Assembly: GCA_947451935.1 (NCBI GenBank)
Contig: CANGBH010000007.1
Span: 1-63,322, forward strand
Length of the DNA stretch: 63,322 bases
Reading direction: 5' to 3'
From: Chitinophagaceae bacterium
GTDB lineage: Bacteria; Bacteroidota; Bacteroidia; Chitinophagales; Chitinophagaceae
Each line of letters starts with the position of its first letter. The first letter of the stretch is position 1. Under the pieces are notes generated by a model. The model had not been told where the DNA came from. It worked only from the letters and a program-made list of their open reading frames with translations, and searched no databases. Shown piece after piece: positions 25,751 to 34,884 of the stretch. The position numbers were made by a program, and so were the translations under genes.

Positions 25751-26410
25751 TTAAGGTATATTGTATGAAGCAGCTGGGATAGATGCTTTAATTGGGTTCC
25801 ATCTTGCCTCCAGGATGGTATAATTGCTTATAGTAAATCTAAAGAAAAGGATGATCACAGACAGCATAAGTAAATAAATAGCCGTCATTTTCCATGACAC
25901 TAACTGATATCCTTTTTTCTGATCTTCAAAAAATGCTTCCATCTCAACCTTAGTCTTTTCCTCCTCGCCAACTTTCACTTGATGGTTATTATGCTGTCTT
26001 AAAACATGCTGATAATGAATCCCAGTGAAATAATCGGATGAATGCAATTTGGGCTGAAACTCCACCACCCCATCAGATGATTCAGTAATTAAACCAAGTC
26101 CAAGCCATTCCGCTTTTTTATCTGTCGCAATTTTTTTACGCAGGTGAAGTGAAAAATCATTCAACAACTGAATTGCATGGTCTTCTGTAACCTTGGCAAT
26201 TGAAGAAATATAACCAATCAAGCTAATTGGATTACCATTAATGTCCTTTGCAAAACGAATGGTATACTGTGGAGGTAGAATTGTTTTTTGTGTGAAATCA
26301 TTTCCTGCAGGAGTATGCATCAGCTCAAAAACACCAAAATCAGGAATAGCTACTGACCCATTAAGGAGTAGGAATTTATAAATTATGGTAGGAATTGGAT
26401 GAGATTGCAT
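25751..26410 (-). CDS. Double HU-domain (CCDC81-type) protein with C-terminal membrane helix
   Basis: A 219-residue protein with two HU-like units. The first (about 7-58) has LLNGSVAIPDFGVFEL, the second (about 62-118) has ISSIAKVTEDHAIQLLNDFS and EWLGLGLITESSDGVVEF, both with the turn seen in HU-type beta arms. A basic/acidic linker follows, then one hydrophobic helix at about 175-192 (TAIYLLMLSVIILFF). This layout fits the CCDC81-HU family described in Bacteroidota, in which an HU-like N-terminus is joined to a membrane anchor. DNA binding is not assured; the family has been proposed to bind proteins or envelope parts. It follows the barrel gene by six bases. Confidence 0.72.
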   Translation of the reverse strand: MQSHPIPTIIYKFLLLNGSVAIPDFGVFELMHTPAGNDFTQKTILPPQYTIRFAKDINGNPISLIGYISSIAKVTEDHAIQLLNDFSLHLRKKIATDKKAEWLGLGLITESSDGVVEFQPKLHSSDYFTGIHYQHVLRQHNNHQVKVGEEEKTKVEMEAFFEDQKKGYQLVSWKMTAIYLLMLSVIILFFRFTISNYTILEARWNPIKASIPAASYNIP

Positions 26411-26416
26411 TTCAAA

Positions 26417-28105
26417 TTAGTTTATGCTTCTTTTCAAGAAACGATATCGTACTCCGGCCAAGAAGTTGAAGCCATAAGCTTGATATTGGTTCCAGCGCTG
26501 ATAATGCATATTGGCAATATTATTCAAATCAATCCAAAAACCCCATTTTTTATTCAATTTATAATCCACACCAAGGTTAATATCGGCTACGTTATCTAAT
26601 TTTTTAGTCAATAGTGGCTCAGTGCTTGCCGTTGCACCTTTCCAGATAAACGAATGGAGCGAAATGGCTAAATTCGACATAGGCTTATAATTTAATTCCA
26701 GGTCTAATTCAACTGGGATAAACCCATACGGTTTATCGTATACCTGCTGAGACTGAAATAAGTATACATTAGTCTTAGAAGCAAATTTGAACTGCTCAGA
26801 CAACACATAATCCACATTAGATTGCAATTGAATAGCGGTAAGAGATGATTCCAACATGACACGTAAATCTTTACCGGAAACGCCTGAATTAATAAATAGT
26901 GGCAAGCCGGTAAATTTGGCAAATCCGACCAAAAAACTGGTTTGAAAACCAAATTCATTAGACCAATTAATTCCTGCACTATAGGTTGATTTACGACCAA
27001 AAGAAAGTGAATCAGGCGAAACAATGAAAGGATTATATGTTCTTAAAGATTGATATGAATTTATCAGAAAATCATTCCTTATGGATGCAAGTAAATTAAA
27101 TCTGCTATCATTCACCCTATAGCTCAAATCAAAAAGAGGCGCAATGTTTAACTGAGCTGACTTTACGCCAACAACTCCACCACTCAATTTTAAATTAGCG
27201 GAAGTATAATTAAGTTTTAGTGGGAGAAGAATTTGTGTAGATGTATTGCTATTACCACTGCCATTTCGATAACCCACTATATCAAAAATAGGTGCAGCTG
27301 AAAAGGATAAATCGCTTTTTAATGCATAGGTAAATGGCACACTAACACTCACAGATAATTCCTGAGCTGTTTTATTGGTAGATAGTAATCCAAAATCAAG
27401 AGTAGGATTTACAGATATTTTTCGTTTACTTCCTAACAAGGTGTAATATGAAATTCCAGTATAGGCTCTTTTAAACTGTTGCTGTAGCTCTTTACGTGAA
27501 TAAGAAAAACTAGTGTGATCATATCCATATTGGCGGTAAGCATCAAAAGTATATCCTCCATACAATGATACCTTTTGAGATGAAGACAACTTATTTTGTA
27601 GATAAAATCCTAATGATGAATTACTAAATTGCTGATCAGCGAGTTTTCCTTTAGCTGATATATGATCTCCCCAAGCTACAATACTTAGATTGTCCTGAAT
27701 AGATTGAAACGCAAGTTGCGCAAATGGATTTTGCAAGTTACCATAGCCCAATTTACTGAAAAGCTCTACCCCATTTCCAGCTGATGAATCTAGAACCAAC
27801 GCTAAAGGTTTTATAATAAATGACTTCAAATTAGATTTTCCAATTTGGTAAGTAGATTGATATGAAAATGAAAATGGTGTTGTGTCTTTTGCTGGTATTG
27901 ATGCATAAAATTGGATTTTCCCCGCAGGAATTATCTTAGGTTTAAACCCAGAGGTGATATTGATAACTTCATTCTCTTTTTTTTCTTTTTGGGCAAATGC
28001 GGAGGAACATAAAAACACCAACACAAAAAATAGATAAGCCTTATTGAGACTAGTATACAATAGAAAAGAGTTGCGAAAAATAATATGTGATTGGGTTAGT
28101 TTCAT
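26417..28105 (-). CDS. Probable outer-membrane beta-barrel protein
   Basis: A 562-residue protein. The hydrophobic stretch AYLFFVLVFLCSSAFAQ (about 23-39) is a signal peptide after a long N-terminal lead. The following region KENEVINITSGFKPKIIPAG precedes strand-like segments to the end. The C-terminal strand LAGVRYRFLKRS resembles the last strand of barrels, with an aromatic penultimate position. Segments KPLALVLDSS and LNYKPMSNLAISLHSF are typical of barrel proteins with TonB-receptor-like cores but without a TonB box or plug. Start and stop overlap the TPR gene by ATGA, so translation is coupled. Exact function unknown. Confidence 0.7.
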   Translation of the reverse strand: MKLTQSHIIFRNSFLLYTSLNKAYLFFVLVFLCSSAFAQKEKKENEVINITSGFKPKIIPAGKIQFYASIPAKDTTPFSFSYQSTYQIGKSNLKSFIIKPLALVLDSSAGNGVELFSKLGYGNLQNPFAQLAFQSIQDNLSIVAWGDHISAKGKLADQQFSNSSLGFYLQNKLSSSQKVSLYGGYTFDAYRQYGYDHTSFSYSRKELQQQFKRAYTGISYYTLLGSKRKISVNPTLDFGLLSTNKTAQELSVSVSVPFTYALKSDLSFSAAPIFDIVGYRNGSGNSNTSTQILLPLKLNYTSANLKLSGGVVGVKSAQLNIAPLFDLSYRVNDSRFNLLASIRNDFLINSYQSLRTYNPFIVSPDSLSFGRKSTYSAGINWSNEFGFQTSFLVGFAKFTGLPLFINSGVSGKDLRVMLESSLTAIQLQSNVDYVLSEQFKFASKTNVYLFQSQQVYDKPYGFIPVELDLELNYKPMSNLAISLHSFIWKGATASTEPLLTKKLDNVADINLGVDYKLNKKWGFWIDLNNIANMHYQRWNQYQAYGFNFLAGVRYRFLKRSIN

Positions 28106-31100
28106 TTTTGTTCTACTATTTGTTCTTCAGCCTTAATGCGCTCAAGGTCTTCTTCTGCCATAGTAACAAGATCTTTTATTTTACAATTTTCTATAACACT
28201 CTCCAATGTTGCTTTAGCATTGAAAAAATCCTTCTGTTTAGAAAAAAGGTTCCCCAACAAAATATAACAACGAGATTGCCAATAATCGCTTGGGTTCTCA
28301 TTAGAAATAACCGCCATGGCAGAAGCTTCTGCTTGACTAAGTAATTCTTGATTGAATTCATTAAGGGCGAGCTGAAACCCTGCTTCAGCCCCTAAGAGGG
28401 AATTACGACCTATCACATTTTTGAAGTAAGAAGAAGAAGAGTCTAATTTATTTATGGATTGAAATTTATATCCTAGAACTACTCGTGCATAAGAAAGATC
28501 ATCCAGGTTTGAATTTGAATCCATTAGTTGTAAGGCATAAGGACCCCCTTCCTCCCAGCGTTGGGTGAAATAGTAACATCGAACAATACCTCGCAATGAA
28601 AGTAATTTATCTTCAAGAGCTAATGCATCAGTATACTGTTTTATGTATAGGGGCAATGCGTTTTTATAATCTCGTAACTCAAAAAAGTAAATCCTTGAAG
28701 CCTCTCTAAGTGCATTTTTTTCATACTTACTAGGGCCAATTTGCGACAATTTTGAAAAGGTTTCAGCGGCCTCTTTCCATCTACTATCCTCTTTTAGAAG
28801 ATCTGACTTGAAGGCGAGTACGTCGGGAGCAAAAAGTCCATTTGGATAATCATGAAGATATCGCTCGATGGCATTGTAGGTCAATGCATGATCAGACTCT
28901 GTAAATGTCGATTGTACGAATTGAAACTGAAGCGAGTCTTTTTGAAAAGCATTAATAGATCTTCCACCCGATTCTAAAAATATTTGAAAATCGTCCAACT
29001 TACCATTCTTAACATAAATGCTTCGAGCGCTCTCTACAGCTTCAGTAGCTTCCTCAGAAGAAGGAAACTCTTTGATTACTTTTCTAAAAAAGGATATTGA
29101 TTGATCAGTATTTTCTAGGTTATAATGCGCAATACCAAGTTTTAAATATATTTCTGGCTTCAAGCTATCGGCTATTGAAGCCATTTCAATTAATTTATTT
29201 AAATACGTAATGGCGTTTTGGTATGATTCTTCAGACATATACGTATTCGCCAATTCCATTAAGACAATTGATGTGAACGAAGACAATGGAAACGCAGTTA
29301 AGATTTGCTTTAATGCATTAATTTTTTCAGTTGGATTGTTCACCCCTTCAATTATAGCAAGTTGATATGCAGCATAAATACTTCCATAATTCTTAGAACC
29401 ATCAGCCACCTTGGCATATAACGATTTTGCTTTAGCCATTTTCTTTTGCATAAAAGCACAATCAGCAGCTCTTACCAAACATTCCCTCAACTTATCATTA
29501 TCATAAACAGATTTTGATTCGATCACTTTGTCAAAAAAAGAATACGCTTTTTCATAATTCTCTAACTCGAAATAAGCATACCCTAAATTATAATATGCAT
29601 TTTCAGCAGAGGCTTCTCCAAGAGTAGTTGGATTAAGTTGAATATAATCAGCAAGGTACTTTATGGCATCATTGTACTTTTTCTCTCTGAATAAAATTTC
29701 CCCTTTCCAGAATAATGCATATGGAAAAAAGTTTGAAGACTTGAATTCCAGTACTTTATTCAAATACCCATATACCAATTGATATTTAGCTTCATTGATA
29801 GACTCCGTGGCTCTACCAAAATAAATTCGAGGAGCGATTTTTGAATAGGAAGATCTATCCAATGTTGAAGACTCTAACAATGCCAATGCTTTTTGGAAAT
29901 TATTGGTTTTAGCATAAAATGTCAGCAATACTGTGCGTGCTTCATTCAAGTAGGTTGAGTTAGGATAACTAGTCAAAAAATCAGATAGTTTTTGGAAGCC
30001 TAAATCGAGAAATCCAAGTTCTAGTGAAAGCTTTGCATAATAAAAACTAGCTATTTCCTTATGATTATTAAGATCCGTTTTGGAGACAACCATGGCAAAA
30101 GAATTACGAGCACTTTCCTTCTCACCAGTCTTTAAGAATGAATCACCCAAATAAAAAGCAGCATGACTAGCTATTTCGGGACTTTCTGCTGAGAGTGGTT
30201 TAAGTACACGAATTGCTTTTGTATAACTTCCCACTTCATGATAACCAATACCTAATTCAAGTAGCTGCATCGCATCAAGAGAATGCTGATCCTTCTGCAA
30301 CGTCTCGTAAAAAGAGATAGACTTCTGAAATTCGCCTTTGTTAAAGTATACAGAGGAAAGCAATTCTCTAGACTCAATTGAATAAAATATATTACCTGAT
30401 TTCAAAAATGCTTCCAATACGTCAATGGCTTTATCGGATTCACCTTTCTCATTGTATATATATCCTATGTAAAAAGGAACGACAGTCTTATACTGATCAT
30501 CTTGCACTAATTGATTAAACAAACGCAAGGCATTTTCATACTGCTTCTCAGCAAATGAAATAAAGCCAAGGTAATACGTAACATCATTTTTATAAACCGA
30601 CTTATCTAGTTGAGCGATACTTTCTAAGAAAGGCTTGGCTTTGGAGAAATTATTTAAAGAAAAGTATGCTACTCCTTTAACATATTGAACATACTCACTT
30701 CGGTCATCACTCAGATAAGAATCATCAGCATAATCAAAAAACGAAACGGCGTTTGCATAATCTCCTTCCCTGAAATAGTAATTGCCAATATAAAAAGCAA
30801 AGTTTGAATGGAGGATCTTGTCATTGGTCTGATTATATTTAGCCACTGCTTTCGCCAATGACTCTGTATCATGAATTTCTAAACCCGCATATAACGCTAA
30901 ATTACTTACCTCTTCTTTATACCCTTCGCTTTTTGCAGGAAAGAGTTGAGGTTGCTGCAACACAACTTTTGAATATGCTTGAGAAGCTTGAAAAAGCCCA
31001 TGCTCAAATAGTTGTTTCCCAAAACTAGACTGAACTTGACTAGGATTATACATCATCGAATTTTGTGCTACTATGGTATTAGTATGACAAAAAAAGAAAA

Positions 31101-31140
31101 CAAATAAGGATAGAAAGAATAACTCTTTAAATCGCTTCAT
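28102..31140 (-). CDS. Large secreted TPR protein, first gene of envelope operon
   Basis: A 1012-residue protein with signal peptide (about 1-26, ending NTIVAQ). Nearly the whole length is tetratricopeptide-type helix pairs, for example YYFREGDYANAVSFFDYADD, YNEKGESDKAIDVLEAF, NLGYAYFELENYEKAYSFFD and KLGIAHYNLENTDQSISFF. About 20 or more repeats can be counted by eye. This makes it a long periplasmic superhelix, and the next gene, overlapping by four bases, encodes a barrel, so it may bind it. An exact TAnnTTTG lies 22 bases before the ATG. Such TPR-barrel-HU operons recur in Bacteroidota (from memory). Not linked to any established machine by sequence alone. Confidence 0.85.
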   Translation of the reverse strand: MKRFKELFFLSLFVFFFCHTNTIVAQNSMMYNPSQVQSSFGKQLFEHGLFQASQAYSKVVLQQPQLFPAKSEGYKEEVSNLALYAGLEIHDTESLAKAVAKYNQTNDKILHSNFAFYIGNYYFREGDYANAVSFFDYADDSYLSDDRSEYVQYVKGVAYFSLNNFSKAKPFLESIAQLDKSVYKNDVTYYLGFISFAEKQYENALRLFNQLVQDDQYKTVVPFYIGYIYNEKGESDKAIDVLEAFLKSGNIFYSIESRELLSSVYFNKGEFQKSISFYETLQKDQHSLDAMQLLELGIGYHEVGSYTKAIRVLKPLSAESPEIASHAAFYLGDSFLKTGEKESARNSFAMVVSKTDLNNHKEIASFYYAKLSLELGFLDLGFQKLSDFLTSYPNSTYLNEARTVLLTFYAKTNNFQKALALLESSTLDRSSYSKIAPRIYFGRATESINEAKYQLVYGYLNKVLEFKSSNFFPYALFWKGEILFREKKYNDAIKYLADYIQLNPTTLGEASAENAYYNLGYAYFELENYEKAYSFFDKVIESKSVYDNDKLRECLVRAADCAFMQKKMAKAKSLYAKVADGSKNYGSIYAAYQLAIIEGVNNPTEKINALKQILTAFPLSSFTSIVLMELANTYMSEESYQNAITYLNKLIEMASIADSLKPEIYLKLGIAHYNLENTDQSISFFRKVIKEFPSSEEATEAVESARSIYVKNGKLDDFQIFLESGGRSINAFQKDSLQFQFVQSTFTESDHALTYNAIERYLHDYPNGLFAPDVLAFKSDLLKEDSRWKEAAETFSKLSQIGPSKYEKNALREASRIYFFELRDYKNALPLYIKQYTDALALEDKLLSLRGIVRCYYFTQRWEEGGPYALQLMDSNSNLDDLSYARVVLGYKFQSINKLDSSSSYFKNVIGRNSLLGAEAGFQLALNEFNQELLSQAEASAMAVISNENPSDYWQSRCYILLGNLFSKQKDFFNAKATLESVIENCKIKDLVTMAEEDLERIKAEEQIVEQK

Positions 31141-31161
31141 AGTTTATTGATGATTATATAG

Positions 31162-31169
31162 CAAATCTA
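31162..31169 (-). promoter_or_regulatory. Putative promoter -7 element of the TPR operon
   Basis: Minus-strand TAGATTTG, an exact TAnnTTTG match, 22 bases before the ATG of the TPR gene. A convincing -33 element is not seen. Confidence 0.42.
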
Positions 31170-31303
31170 CTTTTATTCAACTTGTATTACGTTACAAGTC
31201 ATTCTCTGTGGATAAATATCGAAAAAAACAGTTGATATGAACAATATCTTATCTTTATAACGACAGAATTAACGAAGTTTTAGACTAAACAAAATTTCAT
31301 AAC

Positions 31304-31711
31304 ATGAAAAAACTCATGAGTATCCACTACAATGCGTTTTCCTTTAATACAGCTATGCTTGTTATTCGACTAGCACTAGGCATCTTAATAATGTCTCATG
31401 GATATGATAAATTGGTGCACTTTAATCAAATGAAAACGGATTTTTATAATTTTTTGAATTTAGGAACTTCAGTTTCCTTGACCCTTTGCATTTTCGCAGA
31501 ATTTTTCTGCGCACTTTTTATTGTGATCGGTCTGTTCACTAGGGCTATGGCTGTTCCGTTGATAATAAACATGCTAGTCATCATCTTCAAAGTACATGAG
31601 CATGACTTCTTTGGTACAGCTGAAAAAGGAAGTCTTTACTTAGCCGGTTTCCTAGTGTTACTGCTATGTGGTCCTGGAAAAGTAAGTGTTGATGGAATAG
31701 CTAGTAAATAA
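31304..31711 (+). CDS. DoxX-family membrane protein
   Basis: A 135-residue protein with four hydrophobic helices. The DoxX opening MLVIRLALGILIMSHGYDKL (R-L-x-x-G-x-x-x-x-x-H-G-x-x-K) and the pair FAEFFCALFIVIGLFTRAMA are diagnostic. DoxX proteins are linked to thiol and sulfur-compound handling or to respiratory quinone enzymes, but their biochemistry is not settled. The ATG at 31304 is preceded by TATCTTTA, one base off the -7 consensus, about 48 bases upstream. It is followed after ten bases by the thioesterase and after that by cinA, so the three form an apparent operon. Confidence 0.9.
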   Translation: MKKLMSIHYNAFSFNTAMLVIRLALGILIMSHGYDKLVHFNQMKTDFYNFLNLGTSVSLTLCIFAEFFCALFIVIGLFTRAMAVPLIINMLVIIFKVHEHDFFGTAEKGSLYLAGFLVLLLCGPGKVSVDGIASK

Positions 31712-31721
31712 TATACCTAAC

Positions 31722-32132
31722 ATGTTTTCATTTGATAATCAAATTAGGGTTAGGTATGCTGATACTGACCAAATGCAGGTAGTCTATCATGCCAAATTCA
31801 TTGAATATTTCGAATCGGGGAGAACTGAAGCCATTCGTCACCTTGGAATCACCTACAAAGAAATAGAAGAATGGGGTTTAATTATGCCTGTGGTGAAACT
31901 AACAATAGAATATGCTAGACCAGGCTTGTACGATGATTTGTTAACGATCCGGACTATACTAAAAGAATTGCCTGATAGCCATAGCATTGACTTTCATCAG
32001 GAAATTTATAACGAAGCGGAAAAACTGGTATGCAAAGGAACCGTCACCCTATTTTTTGTTGAAAAGGCAACCCGAACAAAATGCACGATGCCAGCGCCGT
32101 TGAGAGAAAAACTACTTCCCTATTTCAATTGA
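31722..32132 (+). CDS. YbgC/4HBT-type acyl-CoA thioesterase
   Basis: A 136-residue hot-dog-fold protein. The start VRYADTDQMQVVYHAKFIEYFESGR includes the catalytic aspartate and the family motif VRYxDTDxMxxVYHxxYxxYFE. The continuation EWGLIMPVVKLTIEYARPGLYDDLL is also canonical. It hydrolyses short acyl-CoA or acyl-ACP thioesters and in E. coli works with the Tol-Pal region. Here it sits between DoxX (ten bases upstream) and cinA (nine bases downstream). Neighbours do not tell the substrate. Confidence 0.93.
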   Translation: MFSFDNQIRVRYADTDQMQVVYHAKFIEYFESGRTEAIRHLGITYKEIEEWGLIMPVVKLTIEYARPGLYDDLLTIRTILKELPDSHSIDFHQEIYNEAEKLVCKGTVTLFFVEKATRTKCTMPAPLREKLLPYFN

Positions 32133-32141
32133 TATACGCTC

Positions 32142-33389
32142 ATGAATGATAACTCGATTTTAGCCTCAATCATCACCATTGGAGATGAATTGTTAATTGG
32201 TCAAACGATTGACACAAATAGTGCATGGATCGCAACAGAATTGAATAAAGTGGGTATCCATGTTAAAAGACGTGTTGCTGTAGGTGATGTGTGGGATGAT
32301 ATTTGGCAAACTTTAGAAGAAGAAGGTGAGCAGGCACCAATTGTATTGATTACAGGAGGACTTGGTCCCACTTCAGACGATATCACAAAACCATTACTAT
32401 GTCAATTTTTTGAAGGTGAATTAATCGTAGACAAACAAGCACTGGAAAATGTAAAAAATATATTCGAAAAATTGCTAAACCGTCCACTCTTAGAACGGAA
32501 TCTAAAGCAGGCAGAGGTTCCAAGCACCTGTCAGGTTATTCAAAATAAAAGAGGAACAGCTCCAGGGATGTGGTTTGAAAAACATGGAACCATCTACATC
32601 AGCATGCCAGGCGTTCCACATGAAATGAAAGGAATGATGATGGATTACGTTATCCCAGCATTCAAGCGCCAATTCAATTTGGTGCCTATTCAACACAGAA
32701 CATTATTAACAGCCGGTATAGGAGAATCGTTTTTGGCTGACCTACTCATCCAATTTGAAGAAAATCTTCCGAGTTCAATAAAACTTGCCTACCTACCCAA
32801 TTATGGGATGGTTCGATTAAGGCTTTCCTGCCAAAATCCGTTGGTGAGCATTGAAGAGCTTAATAATATGTTTGCCAACTTAAAAGAGTTAGTAAAAGAC
32901 TATTTGGTTATCGACGAAGACTTGAGTTTACAAGAAACCATAGCAAGAATACTAATTCAACAAAAAAAGACACTAGCCATAGCGGAAAGCTGTACCGGTG
33001 GGTATATATCCCATTTAATCACAGCAATTCCTGGTTCTAGCGCCTTCTTTAAAGGTGGGATCATATCCTATGCAAATGAGGCTAAAATCGATACATTGGA
33101 TGTGCCAGAGGATATAATCGCTCAATTTGGGGCTGTTAGTCTAGAAACCGTGGAGAAAATGGCAGAAGGAATCAGGCTTAAAATGAAAACAGACTTTGCC
33201 TTGGCAACATCAGGTATAATGGGCCCTGGCGGTGGCACGGACACAAAACCCGTTGGCTTTGTATGTATAGCATTTAGTAGTGAATTCAAAACAGAATCAA
33301 CCACTTTGCAGTTTAGGTTTGATAGACAACGAAATATAGAACTTACCGCCGCCCATTCACTCAATTTTTTGAGGAAAAAGGTTGGATAA
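32142..33389 (+). CDS. cinA: CinA-family nicotinamide-nucleotide amidohydrolase/pyrophosphatase
   Basis: A 415-residue two-domain protein. N-terminal COG1058 domain (about 1-245) carries IITIGDELLIGQTIDTNSAW and ITGGLGPTSDDITKPLL. The C-terminal COG1546 domain (about 260-415) carries AIAESCTGGYISHLITAIPG and ATSGIMGPGGGTDTKPVGFV. The C-terminal domain removes the amide from nicotinamide mononucleotide, salvaging NAD; the N-terminal domain hydrolyses dinucleotides such as ADP-ribose. The full-length form is standard in this phylum. Third gene of the DoxX-thioesterase-cinA block. Confidence 0.96.
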   Translation: MNDNSILASIITIGDELLIGQTIDTNSAWIATELNKVGIHVKRRVAVGDVWDDIWQTLEEEGEQAPIVLITGGLGPTSDDITKPLLCQFFEGELIVDKQALENVKNIFEKLLNRPLLERNLKQAEVPSTCQVIQNKRGTAPGMWFEKHGTIYISMPGVPHEMKGMMMDYVIPAFKRQFNLVPIQHRTLLTAGIGESFLADLLIQFEENLPSSIKLAYLPNYGMVRLRLSCQNPLVSIEELNNMFANLKELVKDYLVIDEDLSLQETIARILIQQKKTLAIAESCTGGYISHLITAIPGSSAFFKGGIISYANEAKIDTLDVPEDIIAQFGAVSLETVEKMAEGIRLKMKTDFALATSGIMGPGGGTDTKPVGFVCIAFSSEFKTESTTLQFRFDRQRNIELTAAHSLNFLRKKVG

Positions 33390-33429
33390 GTTTGCCCCCA
33401 ATACTACCTACTGAGTCCTTCGAATAAGT

Positions 33430-33437
33430 TAACTTTG
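33430..33437 (+). promoter_or_regulatory. Putative -7 element six bases before the E2 start
   Basis: TAACTTTG, exact TAnnTTTG, ends six bases before the ATG at 33444. With this spacing transcription would begin at or near the start codon, so the message would be nearly leaderless. No good -33 TTG at the usual distance. Confidence 0.38.
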
Positions 33438-33443
33438 ACCTGA

Positions 33444-34820
33444 ATGGCGATAGTTAATGTCATAATGCCGAAATTAGGCGAAAGCATCATGGAAGCTACT
33501 GTGCTAAAATGGCACAAGAAGGTAGGCGATTTTGTTAAACATGATGAGCCACTACTTGACATTGCTACAGATAAAGTGGATAGTGAGGTCCCCTCAACCG
33601 CTGAAGGAATACTCGAGGAACTTTGTTGTCAAGAAAATGATGTCATCGCTATTGGATCAATAATAGCAAAAATCAAAACAACCTCAACAGAAACGATCCA
33701 AGCTATCCCAGCAGTTCCTAATTCAAGCAATGGTCCAGAAAATAGCCATTCTAATGGACAAAATCATTCGCAGAATGAATCAAATGGACAATATGTTCCC
33801 TATCAACCTTCTACAGTAGAAATTAAGTCGAAACAAGATTCGGGCAAGTTTTATTCCCCTTTGGTGATGAATATTGCCTCTAAAGAAGGGCTAAACCTTA
33901 ATGAACTTGAATTAATACAAGGCACAGGGAACGATGGAAGGGTAACCAAGAAAGACATTTTACAATACCTCAATACTCGAAAAACAGCACAATTCGCAAG
34001 TCCAAATGAGACTATTGCTCCTATACAAGAGGAAACCATAAATACCCCATACGTTCAGGAACGAATTGCAGAACCTGTGCATGCGCCTATCGTTGAATCA
34101 TCAAGCTCAGATAATGTTGAGATCATAGAAATGGACAGAATGAGAAAACTCATTTCTGAACATATGACAAGAAGTAAAGCAACTAGTGCGCATGTTACTA
34201 GCTTTACTGAAGCAGACGTTTCAAATTTGGTTAGTTGGAGAGAAAAGAACAAGCATGAATTTGAGAAAAGAGAAGGAGAAAAAATAACACTTACTCCACT
34301 ATTTATAGAAGCCTTGGTCAAGTGTTTGAAGAAATTCCCCATGCTAAATGCGAGTGTTTCCGGAGACAAAATAATCATCAAAAAAGACATCAATATCGGT
34401 ATGGCAACAGCCTTGCCTACAGGGAACCTTATTGTACCCGTGATAAAATATGCCGACCAATTGAGTTTAATCGGTGTAACGAAACATGTTAACCGATTAG
34501 CCAGAACAGCGAGAAATGGAAAGCTTCAACCAAGCGATGTTCAAGATGGCACATTTACGTTCACCAATGTGGGAACTTTTGGAAGCTTGATGGGAACGCC
34601 TATCATCAATCAACCTCAAGTAGCAATTTTAGCAACAGGCGCAATTAAGAAAAAACCAGTTGTTATTGAAAGTGAAAAAGGTGACAGCATAGCCATTAGG
34701 CACATGATGTTTATCTCAATGTCATATGATCATAGAATTATTGATGGAGCAATGGGCTCAAAGTTTTTAAGCGAATTTGTGAAAGCCCTTGAAACATTCG
34801 ATACAACAAGATCTTTTTAA
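33444..34820 (+). CDS. Dihydrolipoamide acyltransferase (2-oxo acid dehydrogenase E2)
   Basis: A 458-residue E2 core of a 2-oxoacid dehydrogenase complex. One lipoyl domain (about 1-75) with lipoyl-lysine site DIATDKVDSEVPSTAEG (Lys44). An Asn/Ser/Gln-rich linker follows, then an E3/E1-binding domain (about 130-170, FYSPLVMNIASKEGLNLNEL and GNDGRVTKKDILQYL). The catalytic domain ends with SMSYDHRIIDGAMGSKF, which contains His430 and Asp434 of the HxxxDG active site. No E1 or E3 genes lie beside it, so substrate (pyruvate, 2-oxoglutarate or branched-chain) is unclear. The single lipoyl domain and the E2 of branched-chain type are frequent in the phylum. Confidence 0.93.
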   Translation: MAIVNVIMPKLGESIMEATVLKWHKKVGDFVKHDEPLLDIATDKVDSEVPSTAEGILEELCCQENDVIAIGSIIAKIKTTSTETIQAIPAVPNSSNGPENSHSNGQNHSQNESNGQYVPYQPSTVEIKSKQDSGKFYSPLVMNIASKEGLNLNELELIQGTGNDGRVTKKDILQYLNTRKTAQFASPNETIAPIQEETINTPYVQERIAEPVHAPIVESSSSDNVEIIEMDRMRKLISEHMTRSKATSAHVTSFTEADVSNLVSWREKNKHEFEKREGEKITLTPLFIEALVKCLKKFPMLNASVSGDKIIIKKDINIGMATALPTGNLIVPVIKYADQLSLIGVTKHVNRLARTARNGKLQPSDVQDGTFTFTNVGTFGSLMGTPIINQPQVAILATGAIKKKPVVIESEKGDSIAIRHMMFISMSYDHRIIDGAMGSKFLSEFVKALETFDTTRSF

Positions 34821-34884
34821 ATGGTGCACTGAACGTTCTTAAAAGCCTTTACAACCAAATTAGTTTTCTTACAACCTACATTTT

